From: Acidimicrobiia bacterium
GTDB lineage: Bacteria > Actinomycetota > Acidimicrobiia > Spongiisociales > SHLN01
Length of the DNA stretch: 7,143 nucleotides
Assembly (NCBI GenBank): GCA_004283105.1
Contig: SHLN01000135.1
Location: 1-7,143, forward strand
Direction: 5' to 3'
This document shows positions 1 to 5,912 of the stretch, in pieces. The notes beneath the pieces are model-generated. The model was given only the letters and a program-made list of their open reading frames with translations. It was not told where the DNA came from and ran no database searches. The position numbers were made by a program, and so were the translations under genes. Each line of letters starts with the position of its first letter. Position 1 is the stretch's first letter.

Positions 1-1
1 C

Positions 2-199
2 GTCGCCGTCACCGGCTCGGCCGGTCCCGATCCCCAGGAGCGGGAGGTCGGAACGATGGTTGTCGCCGTTGCGACGCCCGATGACGCCCGGGCCCGCACG
101 TTCCGCATGCCCGGTGACCGCGAACGGGTCCGCACCTACACGACGACAGCCGCTCTCCATCTCGTCCGGTTGGCCGTGACGGGGGAGTGGTGGGACTGA
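2..199 (+). CDS. CinA-family C-terminal domain protein (nicotinamide-nucleotide amidohydrolase PncC type), 5'-truncated by the window
   Basis: Only the last 65 codons are present; the gene enters from the left edge and ends with TGA at 197-199. The visible peptide opens with VAVTGSAGP, followed by a REVGT segment, then a beta strand (MVVAVAT), FRMPGDRERVR and a final helix AALHLVRLAV. This order matches the end of the CinA C-terminal domain, where the family has a (S/T)G.AGP loop, a PVGTV strand and an FPGDR.. motif before the last helix. That domain deamidates nicotinamide mononucleotide in NAD salvage. Whether the missing upstream part includes the MoCF-like N-terminal domain of full CinA or is a stand-alone PncC cannot be seen. 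The stop codon is itself the first three bases of the heptad repeat that follows. Family call is confident; exact activity is inferred. Confidence 0.8.
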   Translation, partial: VAVTGSAGPDPQEREVGTMVVAVATPDDARARTFRMPGDRERVRTYTTTAALHLVRLAVTGEWWD

Positions 200-278
200 G
201 CTATGAGCCGTGAGCAGTGAGCTTTGAGCTGATTGATGGACTCTGGCTCAGAGCCCGTGGCTCACAGCTCAGAGCCCT
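197..278. repeat. Heptad repeat array forming an inverted repeat between convergent genes
   Basis: From 197 five consecutive 7-base units of the form TGAGCNN run to 231 (variable ends TA, CG, AG, TT, TG). After a short spacer, the other half read on the - strand again shows TGAGCNN heptads, with one degenerate unit (CGGGCTC), from 278 back to about 244. The two halves therefore face each other as an imperfect inverted repeat. It fills the whole gap between the upstream stop codon (it begins on that TGA) and the PPK2 stop codon at 279-281. Related heptads occur at 2140-2167 and 3170-3200. Confidence 0.8.
198..277. terminator. Long imperfect hairpin, possible bidirectional transcription end
   Basis: Arms 198-230 and 245-277 pair over 33 positions: 24 Watson-Crick pairs, 4 G-U pairs (in + strand RNA) and 5 mismatches, with a loop of 14 bases at 231-244. 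It sits exactly between two convergent genes, where a bidirectional terminator would be expected. Neither strand has a T run after the stem, so it is not a classical intrinsic terminator. It could instead stop convergent transcription or protect both 3' ends, or be just a by-product of the repeat. Confidence 0.4.
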
Positions 279-1085
279 CTAGTACTGCTCCGGGACAAAC
301 GTCTGATCCGAGAGGGGTGGGCGCACATAGGCTCCGCTGTCCTCGCGGGGTGGGAGTTCGAGCGGCGGCCGGGTCACGTCCTCGTAGGGCACCATGCTGA
401 GCAGGTGGCTGATGGTGTTGAGACGGGCCCGCCGCTTGTCGTCGGCGTCGACCACATACCAGGGTGCCTGCTTGATGTCGGTGTGAGCGAACATCTCGTC
501 CTTGGCCCTGGAGTAGTCCATCCAGCGGCGGCGTGACTCGAGGTCCATGTCGCTCAGTTTCCAGCGCTTCTTGGGGTCATGGATGCGCCCCTGAAAGCGC
601 TTCTCCTGCTCCTCGTCGCTCACCGAGAACCAGTACTTGAGGAGGACGATGCCGGAGCGCACGAGCATGCGCTCGAACTCGGGGCAGGTGCGCATGAATT
701 CCTGGTATTCCTCATCGGTGCAGAAGCCCATGACCCGCTCGACGCCGGCCCGGTTGTACCAGCTGCGATCGAACAGGACCATCTCGCCGGCGGCTGGAAG
801 GTGGGGCACATAGCGCTGGAAGTACCACTGGGTCTTCTCCTTCTCGGTGGGTGTGCCGAGGGCGACCGTACGGACGACGCGTGGATTGAGACGCTCGCTG
901 ATCCGCTTGATCACGCCGCCCTTGCCGGCGGCGTCACGACCCTCGAAGATGACGACGACCTTCAAGCCTTCCTGCTTGATCCAGGCCTGGAGCTTGGCGA
1001 GCTCTATCTGCATCCTCGCCAACTCATCCTCGTAGAACTTGCGCTTCAGCTTGCCGGACTGATTGATGTTTTCGATCGTTGTCAT
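279..1085 (-). CDS. ppk2: Polyphosphate kinase 2 (PPK2), class I-like, 268 aa
   Basis: PPK2 enzymes transfer phosphate between polyphosphate and nucleotides in the cytoplasm; the single-domain class I type mainly makes ATP/GTP from ADP/GDP. The protein has the family P-loop GRDAAGKGG at residues 49-57, the Walker B block VLFDRSWYNRAG at 103-114 with Asp106 and Arg107, and a lid segment KKRWKLSDMD at 172-181. The 268-residue length fits a one-domain PPK2; there is no tandem domain as in class II-like long forms. A basic N-terminal helix (about 11-38) precedes the P-loop, as usual. Start is ATG at 1083-1085, with no convincing Shine-Dalgarno but a -10-like TAGGTT six bases upstream, suggesting a leaderless message. 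It is divergent from thpR and convergent with the CinA-type gene. Family identity is secure; nucleotide preference is not visible from sequence. Confidence 0.95.
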   Translation of the reverse strand: MTTIENINQSGKLKRKFYEDELARMQIELAKLQAWIKQEGLKVVVIFEGRDAAGKGGVIKRISERLNPRVVRTVALGTPTEKEKTQWYFQRYVPHLPAAGEMVLFDRSWYNRAGVERVMGFCTDEEYQEFMRTCPEFERMLVRSGIVLLKYWFSVSDEEQEKRFQGRIHDPKKRWKLSDMDLESRRRWMDYSRAKDEMFAHTDIKQAPWYVVDADDKRRARLNTISHLLSMVPYEDVTRPPLELPPREDSGAYVRPPLSDQTFVPEQY

Positions 1086-1091
1086 GGGACA

Positions 1092-1097
1092 AACCTA
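1092..1097 (-). promoter_or_regulatory. Putative -10 element for a leaderless ppk2 transcript
   Basis: On the - strand TAGGTT fits the TANNNT -10 consensus and is separated from the ppk2 ATG by six bases (TGTCCC), the distance expected if transcription starts at the A of the start codon. No good -35 is seen, and no Shine-Dalgarno lies before the ATG. Hexamers like this are common by chance. Confidence 0.35.
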
Positions 1098-1133
1098 CTG
1101 GATCGGTGACTGCCTCGCGCCGGCGGTTCGTGC

Positions 1134-1139
1134 AACAAT
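1134..1139 (+). promoter_or_regulatory. Putative -10 element for a leaderless thpR transcript
   Basis: AACAAT lies six bases before the thpR ATG at 1146, the same geometry as on the opposite strand for ppk2. There is no purine-rich Shine-Dalgarno before this ATG and no recognisable -35. Together the two elements would make the 60-base divergent gap a back-to-back promoter pair. Confidence 0.3.
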
Positions 1140-1145
1140 CCCTGC

Positions 1146-1712
1146 ATGGGACCGAGCGATGACCTCGTACGGCGGATATTCATCGCCATCGACCTCGATG
1201 ACGAGATCCGGCACGGCCTGGCAGCTCACCTGGAAGCCGTGCTCGACGGGCGGCTACCGGGCCGTCCCGGCCCGCCCGCCAACTGGCACCTCACGCTCCG
1301 TTTTCTGGGCACCGTCGATCAGCCCGCCTACGAGACGGTGCTTGCCCGGCTCGACGAGGCCGAGTTGGGAGCGCCGTTCGAGCTCGGGTTCGGCGGCCTG
1401 GGGGCGTTTCCGCGCCCGGGCCGGGCGACGGTGCTGTGGCTGGCAACTGCGGCGGGGTCCGGGGCAGTCGATGACGTTGCCGCAGTAATCGAGGATGCGG
1501 TCGTTCGCGCCGGGTTCATGCCTGAAGAACGGCCGTTCCACTCCCATTTGACTCTCAGTCGGATCCGACCGCCCGAGGACGTCCGGGATGTCATCGAGTC
1601 AATGCCACCGTTTCCCCTTCGACAAACCGTCGATCGGATCACCGTCTTCGAGAGCGTCCTTGGGCGCGGTCCGGCCACCTACGTTCCGCTCGAGACCTTC
1701 CCGCTGATCTAG
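1146..1712 (+). CDS. thpR: RNA 2',3'-cyclic phosphodiesterase (2H phosphoesterase, ThpR/LigT family), 188 aa
   Basis: The protein has the two H-x-T-x signatures that define 2H phosphoesterases: HLTL at 48-51 (in NWHLTLRFLG) and HLTL at 134-137 (in HSHLTLSRIR). The N-terminal RIFIAIDLD strand at 10-18 and the length of 188 residues are typical of the bacterial family formerly called 2'-5' RNA ligase. The enzyme opens 2',3'-cyclic phosphate ends of RNA to 2'-phosphates; its role in the cell is poorly defined. Both catalytic His/Thr pairs are intact. The ATG at 1146 is the first start in frame that keeps the conserved N-terminal strand, with about nine extra residues before it. It has no Shine-Dalgarno and is probably leaderless. 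Its stop TAG at 1710-1712 overlaps the stop of the convergent VOC gene through CTAG. Confidence 0.92.
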   Translation: MGPSDDLVRRIFIAIDLDDEIRHGLAAHLEAVLDGRLPGRPGPPANWHLTLRFLGTVDQPAYETVLARLDEAELGAPFELGFGGLGAFPRPGRATVLWLATAAGSGAVDDVAAVIEDAVVRAGFMPEERPFHSHLTLSRIRPPEDVRDVIESMPPFPLRQTVDRITVFESVLGRGPATYVPLETFPLI

Positions 1713-2089
1713 GCCATCTGGAACAACGAGAGGATGTTGCCCTCGCTGTCGGTGAACCAGGCACCTTTGATCCCGTTGGGAAGCGTGGCGATGCCGTCGA
1801 CGGTCTTGAGCTCGTCGAAGTCGTACTCCTGGAACACCACCCCGTTTGCCGTGAGGCCGGCAACGACCGATTCGATGTCGTCGACCTGCCAGCCGGCCGC
1901 AGTGGCCTGGTTGGTGCCGGCGAAGCCAGACGGATAGACCATGAAACGCGCTCCGCCGGTGTCGTAGAACGCTCCGCCGTCTTCGGTCTCCTCGGCGGGT
2001 GTCAGACCGAGCTTGTCTCGATAGAAGGCCTTGGCGCGTTCGATGTCCGATGCCGGTAGTGATGCCTCGAGTGGGTACTTGGCAAGCAT
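1709..2089 (-). CDS. VOC-superfamily (glyoxalase/bleomycin resistance fold) protein, 126 aa
   Basis: The length of 126 residues and the layout of two beta-alpha-beta-beta-beta modules are typical of single-domain VOC proteins: PLEASLPASDIERAKAFY then KLGLTP (7-31), a strand ARFMVYPSG (47-55), and a second module VDDIESVVAGLTANGV (69-84) ending in TDSEGNILSLFQ (113-124). In metal-dependent glyoxalase-like enzymes the last strand usually carries a Glu ligand (GN..EL.); here that position is Ser121, and the usual His at the start of the second module is replaced in GWQVDD. It may therefore be metal-free, or bind metal otherwise. Substrate is unknown; antibiotic resistance should not be assumed. 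The ATG at 2087-2089 is preceded by GGAGG, which supports this start. The gene follows the dGTPase-like gene by 78 bases and overlaps thpR tail-to-tail by 3 bases. Confidence 0.85.
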   Translation of the reverse strand: MLAKYPLEASLPASDIERAKAFYRDKLGLTPAEETEDGGAFYDTGGARFMVYPSGFAGTNQATAAGWQVDDIESVVAGLTANGVVFQEYDFDELKTVDGIATLPNGIKGAWFTDSEGNILSLFQMA

Positions 2090-2093
2090 GGTT

Positions 2094-2098
2094 CCTCC
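2094..2098 (-). promoter_or_regulatory. Ribosome binding site of the VOC gene
   Basis: GGAGG (within AGGGAGGAACC on the - strand) ends four bases before the ATG. It is the clearest Shine-Dalgarno in the left half and contrasts with the SD-less starts of ppk2, thpR and the HD hydrolase. Confidence 0.7.
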
Positions 2099-2118
2099 CT
2101 ACGTAGCTGCCGTGGCTG

Positions 2119-2124
2119 AACCTA
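2119..2124 (-). promoter_or_regulatory. Possible -10 element upstream of the VOC gene
   Basis: TAGGTT, preceded by G, is the same hexamer as the candidate -10 of ppk2. Here it would start transcription about 23 bases before the ATG, leaving room for the Shine-Dalgarno. No -35 match is evident, so it is only a candidate for expression independent of the upstream genes. Confidence 0.25.
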
Positions 2125-2139
2125 CACGTCGTCGGAGGG

Positions 2140-2167
2140 CGAGTGGCGAGCAGCGAGGAGCGAGCAG
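2140..2167. repeat. Four tandem degenerate heptads (CGAGNRG) abutting the dGTPase-like stop codon
   Basis: On the + strand the units are CGAGTGG, CGAGCAG, CGAGGAG and CGAGCAG. A weaker unit (CGGAGGG) precedes them at 2133-2139. The array ends exactly where the stop codon of the HD hydrolase begins (2168-2170 on the - strand). Same period and framework (YGRGNNG) as the arrays at 197-278 and 3170-3200. Confidence 0.75.
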
Positions 2168-3160
2168 CTACCGACCCTGCAACAGGGTTTCGTACTCCCG
2201 CAACGCATACCGATCGGTCATCCCTGCCACATAGTCGATCACCTGGTTCAGATCGGTGTCGTCGCGATTCCGATACGTGTCGGGGATCTCAGTCGGATTG
2301 GCGAGGAAGTAGTCGACGAGGGCGTGAATAACCGTGAACACGTGTCGTTTGTGCGCTTCGGTCTCGGGTCGGAGGTAGACGCGGGTGAACATGAATTCCC
2401 GGAGTTCGTTCATGACCTCCAGGCAGTCTTCCTGCATTGCTACCAACCCGGTGCTGATCGACTCCTCGATGACGGCCTCGATCATGGCGGCGATCCACGG
2501 GCTGCCCGGCTCACCGAACCGGTCGCGCGCGGCGGCCGGCAGATTGTCTTCGGCGATGATCCCGGCCCGGACGGCATCGAGCACGTCGTGGGTGAGGTAG
2601 GCGATGCGATCGGCAAACCGGCACACCATGCCTTCCGGGGTGGAAGGCGGGGGATCGATCTTCCACGAATGGGCACGGATGCCATCGAGCACCTCCCAGG
2701 TGAGGTTGATCGGCTCGAGGGTCCGGAAGATGCGGAGGCCCTGTTGGGAGTGGAGCCATTCGGAGTCGACGTAGTCGGTGAGGGCATCTTCCCCCGTGTG
2801 GCCGAAGGGGGCGTGGCCGACGTCGTGACCGAGGCAGATGGCTTCGGTGAGCGGTTCGTTCAAGCTGAGAAACGTGGCGATCGAACGCCCGATCTGCGTC
2901 ACCTGGAGCGTGTGGGTGAGCCGGGTTACGAAATGGTCGCCGGCCGGATCGATGAACACCTGCGTCTTGTGCTTGAGCCGTCGGAACGCCTTCGAATGGA
3001 GAATCCGGTCCCGGTCCCGCTCAAACGCGGTGCGGTAGGGGTCGGGTTCCTCCGGCGTTTCGCGCCCTCGTGTTTCGGTCGACAGCGTGGCGCCGGGTGC
3101 CAGCAACTCCGCTTCCAGCCGCTCAGCGTCCTGACGGGTGCGTCGCTTGAATTCCGTCAC
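2168..3160 (-). CDS. dgt: dGTPase-family HD-domain hydrolase (deoxyguanosinetriphosphate triphosphohydrolase-like), 330 aa
   Basis: Members of this family cleave dNTPs to the nucleoside and triphosphate, controlling dNTP pools in the cytoplasm. The metal-binding HD set is complete: His83 in RLTHTLQV, His112-Asp113 in GHDVGHAPFGH, and Asp184 in RFADRIAYL. His116, His121 and Glu124 of the conserved GHDVGH..FGH.GE motif are also present. The N-terminal DRDRILHSKAFRRLKHKTQV (49-68) and the C-terminal DYVAGMTDRYAL (309-320) are family hallmarks. At 330 residues it is the short form, not the 500-residue enterobacterial Dgt, whose dGTP specificity should not be transferred directly. Start is GTG at 3158-3160, the only in-frame start after the phnE stop at 3203-3205 that retains the full N-terminus. 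It has no Shine-Dalgarno, because the leader is filled by a heptad repeat. The gene lies 42 bases after phnE and may be co-transcribed with it. Confidence 0.92.
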   Translation of the reverse strand: MTEFKRRTRQDAERLEAELLAPGATLSTETRGRETPEEPDPYRTAFERDRDRILHSKAFRRLKHKTQVFIDPAGDHFVTRLTHTLQVTQIGRSIATFLSLNEPLTEAICLGHDVGHAPFGHTGEDALTDYVDSEWLHSQQGLRIFRTLEPINLTWEVLDGIRAHSWKIDPPPSTPEGMVCRFADRIAYLTHDVLDAVRAGIIAEDNLPAAARDRFGEPGSPWIAAMIEAVIEESISTGLVAMQEDCLEVMNELREFMFTRVYLRPETEAHKRHVFTVIHALVDYFLANPTEIPDTYRNRDDTDLNQVIDYVAGMTDRYALREYETLLQGR

Positions 3161-3169
3161 GCGGCTTTG

Positions 3170-3200
3170 CGGGCAGCGGGAAGCGGGTCGCGGGTAGCGG
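3170..3200. repeat. Four and a half tandem degenerate heptads (CGGGNNG) between phnE and the dGTPase-like gene
   Basis: On the + strand the units are CGGGCAG, CGGGAAG, CGGGTCG and CGGGTAG, then a partial CGG. They fill most of the 42-base gap, starting two bases after the phnE stop codon (- strand) and ending nine bases before the GTG of the next gene. They occupy the position where a Shine-Dalgarno would be expected. Confidence 0.75.
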
Positions 3201-3202
3201 AA

Positions 3203-5116
3203 TTAGACAATCCGCTCCCGGATCCGGGCCGAGAGGAAGTCGAGGGTCGAGACCACGATGGCGATGGCCAGCATCTGTACCGAGGCCTGGTCGTACTCGA
3301 GGAGCGTCACGTTCTGCTGGAGGATGAGTCCGACACCGCCACCCCCGGCGAAACCGATGATGGTGGACATGCGCACATTGATGTCCCACCGGTAGAGGGT
3401 GAAGGAGATGTACGGGGGGATCACCTGCGGCAGCACCGCGTAGATGATCGTCTGGAGCCGGGTGGCCCCGGTCGCCGAGACCGCCTCGAGCGGGCCTTCG
3501 GTGATCGACTCCACCTGCTCCGAGTAGAGCTTGGCGAGGGCCACGGTCGTGTGCAGACCCAACGCCAGGGCACCGGCAAACGGACCGATGCCGACCCAGA
3601 TGACGAACACGATCACCATGACGAGCGGTTCCATCGAGCGAAGCGCGTTGAAGAACGTGCGCGAAACGTAGTAGGTGGTCAGCCCGACCCGCTGGCGATC
3701 CTGCTCACGATTGCGCCAGGCAGCCCACATTCCGACGAGCGCACCAACCAGGGCGGGGATCCACAACGTCTTCGTTGGGTCCTCGAGCTGGTAGAGCCAG
3801 TCGATGATCCAGCCGATCCCTGCCGCGATGAGGGCACCCGACGCAGCTGCGAATGGGTACCGGAGCGTCTTCTTGATGGCGTCGGGCATCCGGTCTTCGA
3901 TGAAGTGGCCGAGCCGTGTGCCGACGGCCGCGAGACCGAAACCGCCGATGAGGGCGGCGAAGAGGACAACCAACAGAGCCGAGATGTCGCCCAGGTTGGC
4001 CATGAATCGGCCGAGGAAGTCGAAGCCGCCCAGATTGCCGACCAGTGAGTCCCCGACTCGGGTCAGGAAATCGGCCAGCACGTAGAGACCGGCCAGTGCT
4101 CCAAACGCCGCCGTCAACAGTCCGCCGATGCGGGCAATCCTCACCTCGCGAGAGGCCTCGGCCGCGTCTTCTTCCGGCACCGACACTTTCAGCAGGGCGA
4201 ATACGACCGCGCCGAGGATCGCGAGTCCGAGCACGTCTGTCCAGGCATTGGCGTCGAAGATCTCGGCGACGATGCGGGCAAGCCGGCTCATCAGCACTCC
4301 CACAGCCACGCCGAACGGGAAGAGAAGTACGCCGAGGGCGATCGTGATGACCGGTGTGGTGATGTTGCGCATGAGGTTGCGGGCGGCGAAGAAGCTGAGT
4401 GGGACGGCCAGGATTGTGCCGATGGTGGTGGCCAGGAAGGCCATGAACACCGTCTCGATGATGCCTTCCCATGTGTCGACCGCGGTATCGGAGAACCGCG
4501 GGGACAGGCGGGTCCGCTCGGTGAACCGATCGAGGTCCTGGACCCCGTTGTTGTTGGTGTCATCCCATACTTCGACCCGGTCGAACCATGATCCGACGTT
4601 TTCACGCGTGACGCTGAGAATGGCTTGCTCGACGTCGCTTGGTCGATTCTTCGTGCGGAGGGTCACGGCGAAATAGCCGTTCTCGTCGGCCTCCATGTTC
4701 CCCATCTGGAGGCGAACAGTTCCCCCGGCGTCGGTGGCTCCGAGGAAGAAGATGGGGCCACCCTTGTTGGCTTCGAAGTTGAATCCCTCGACGAGCACGT
4801 CGGTCTTGGGATCGGCGCAGGGGGGAGTGACCACGAGGTACGCGCCCGAGGTGTCGGGTGCCGGCGCCTCGTACCCGCCCGCCGGACATGGTGTATAGAT
4901 GGGTGTCGCAACCTCGGTTTCGACCCGTTCGTAGGTGATGAGGTCCGGGTTGGCGAGGGCTCGCAGGACGCGGACGAGGTTCTCCTGGCGACTCTCGGAC
5001 TGGATCTCGTCGAGGTTGACGTCAGTCTTCTCGAAGCCGTAGGCGTACACGAGTACCAGCGCGATCATTCCAAAGATGAGGGCGAGCGATCGGCGAAGTG
5101 GGCTGCCCTTCATCAT
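3203..5116 (-). CDS. phnE: Phosphonate-type ABC transporter permease PhnE, enlarged form with two insertions, 637 aa
   Basis: This is the membrane channel of the importer, working with PhnC and PhnD. Canonical PhnE hallmarks are present: TVFMAFLATTIGT then PLSFFAARN (222-247), RSMEPLVMVIVFVIWVGIGPF (493-513), GLHTTVALAKLYSEQVES (520-537), the coupling motif EAVSATGATRLQ (544-555) and the end LPQVIPPYISFTLYRWDINVR onward (562-582). Usual PhnE is about 260-300 residues. Two regions explain the excess. Between the first membrane segment (9-27) and the second (about 215-245) lies an outside domain of about 185 residues, with Cys77, Cys100 and a calcium-loop-like DTNNNGVQD at 186-194. Between AARN and RSMEPL are about 245 residues instead of roughly 20, with hydrophobic segments near 252-278, 295-312, 330-352, 378-400, 419-440 and 450-467. 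The frame is open throughout. The ATG overlaps the phnC stop (ATGA), implying translational coupling. The PhnE family is clear; the role of the inserts is unknown. Confidence 0.9.
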   Translation of the reverse strand: MMKGSPLRRSLALIFGMIALVLVYAYGFEKTDVNLDEIQSESRQENLVRVLRALANPDLITYERVETEVATPIYTPCPAGGYEAPAPDTSGAYLVVTPPCADPKTDVLVEGFNFEANKGGPIFFLGATDAGGTVRLQMGNMEADENGYFAVTLRTKNRPSDVEQAILSVTRENVGSWFDRVEVWDDTNNNGVQDLDRFTERTRLSPRFSDTAVDTWEGIIETVFMAFLATTIGTILAVPLSFFAARNLMRNITTPVITIALGVLLFPFGVAVGVLMSRLARIVAEIFDANAWTDVLGLAILGAVVFALLKVSVPEEDAAEASREVRIARIGGLLTAAFGALAGLYVLADFLTRVGDSLVGNLGGFDFLGRFMANLGDISALLVVLFAALIGGFGLAAVGTRLGHFIEDRMPDAIKKTLRYPFAAASGALIAAGIGWIIDWLYQLEDPTKTLWIPALVGALVGMWAAWRNREQDRQRVGLTTYYVSRTFFNALRSMEPLVMVIVFVIWVGIGPFAGALALGLHTTVALAKLYSEQVESITEGPLEAVSATGATRLQTIIYAVLPQVIPPYISFTLYRWDINVRMSTIIGFAGGGGVGLILQQNVTLLEYDQASVQMLAIAIVVSTLDFLSARIRERIV

Positions 5117-5865
5117 CCGAGCCGCTCGGCTTCCTGCCCGTAGATCTCTTTGAACTTCTCGTCTGTGATCTCAGCAGGGGTTCCCTCGAACATGAGCTTC
5201 CCGTCGTTGAGAGCAATGACGAAGTCTGCGTACCGGTGCACGAGATCGAGGAAGTGGAGGCTGCACAGGACCGTCACGTTGTCGTTCTTGTTGATGTCGA
5301 CCAGATACGACATGATGGAGTCGGCCAGCACCGGGTCGAGGCTGGCGACCGGCTCGTCGGCCAGGACCATCTCCGGGTCCTGCATCATGGCGCGAGCGAT
5401 GCCGACCCGCTGTTGCTGCCCGCCGCTCAGCTCGTCGGCCCGAGCCTCGGCTTTGTCCATGATCCCTACCCGGTCGAGGGTGGCCTTGGCTTTCTCGATG
5501 TCCGACTTGGGAAAGCGATTGACGAGACTGGCGAGCGGATTGACATAGCCAAGGCGGCCGGCCAGCACGTTGGTCATGACCTTGGAACGGTGCACGAGGT
5601 TGAAGTGCTGAAACACCATGCCGATCTTGCGCCTGATCCGGCGCATTTCTTCCTGCGAGGCGGCGGTGATGTCGACACCGTCCCAGGTGATGCGGCCCTC
5701 GGTTGGTTCGATGAGCCGGTTGATGCAGCGGAGCAGGGTGGACTTGCCCGAGCCGCTCAATCCGATGACGGCGAGGAACTGCTGGTCGGGGACTTCGAAG
5801 CTCACGTCTTCGAGGCCGACGACACCCCCCTCATAGATCTTGGTCAGGTGTTCGACTTTCAACAT
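5113..5865 (-). CDS. phnC: Phosphonate-type ABC transporter ATP-binding protein PhnC, 250 aa
   Basis: A cytoplasmic ABC ATPase that powers the importer. All nucleotide-binding motifs are intact: Walker A GLSGSGKST at 35-43, Q-loop Gln86 in MVFQHFNL, signature LSGGQQQR at 146-153, Walker B VLADEP at 167-172, D-loop SLD at 175-177 and switch His204 in CSLHFLDL. PhnC-type features include HFNLVHRSKVMTNVLAGRLGY (87-107) and the segment EPVASLDPVLADSIM, which separate it from phosphate (PstB) and amino-acid ATPases. Its 250 residues are the normal length. Start is ATG at 5863-5865; no good Shine-Dalgarno is nearby and no in-frame alternative start occurs back to the hairpin at 5913-5945. The stop overlaps the phnE ATG by four bases. 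Adjacent phnD and phnE confirm the assignment. Confidence 0.94.
   Translation of the reverse strand: MLKVEHLTKIYEGGVVGLEDVSFEVPDQQFLAVIGLSGSGKSTLLRCINRLIEPTEGRITWDGVDITAASQEEMRRIRRKIGMVFQHFNLVHRSKVMTNVLAGRLGYVNPLASLVNRFPKSDIEKAKATLDRVGIMDKAEARADELSGGQQQRVGIARAMMQDPEMVLADEPVASLDPVLADSIMSYLVDINKNDNVTVLCSLHFLDLVHRYADFVIALNDGKLMFEGTPAEITDEKFKEIYGQEAERLG
5117..5135 (-). promoter_or_regulatory. Possible ribosome binding site plus mini-hairpin before phnE
   Basis: On the - strand AGGAAG (5130-5135) is followed by CCGAG-CGG-CTCGG (5117-5129), a five-pair stem with a three-base loop that occupies the whole 13-base spacer before the overlapping phnE ATG. Folding would bring the SD next to the start codons (two adjacent ATGs at 5111-5116). 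It lies inside phnC codons and could be chance. Confidence 0.25.
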
Positions 5866-5912
5866 GGGTCGGACGCGAAGGGAGCCGTCCTCAACCCCTC
5901 TCGTTTGGTTAG

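Noticed and set aside
197..278. CRISPR-like or small-RNA array
   Set aside because: Units are only 7 bases with no spacers between them, and no cas gene is nearby, so it is a tandem/inverted repeat and not a CRISPR array.
579..1109. Open frame of 176 codons on the + strand opposite ppk2
   Set aside because: Shadow of ppk2; the - strand reading has intact Walker motifs and this frame has none.
1709..2089. Antibiotic (bleomycin-type) resistance gene
   Set aside because: The VOC fold alone does not indicate resistance, and no resistance-specific residues or mobile context are visible.
2324..4048. Open frame of 574 codons on the + strand opposite the dGTPase-like gene and phnE
   Set aside because: It is antisense to two genes with intact family motifs, its translation is charged and repetitive without recognisable domains, and long antisense frames are expected in GC-rich DNA.
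3203..5116. phnE as an accidental merge of two or more genes
   Set aside because: The frame is open from end to end and the two halves of a single permease domain flank the insert, so splitting it would break the PhnE core. A genuine insertion is the simpler reading.
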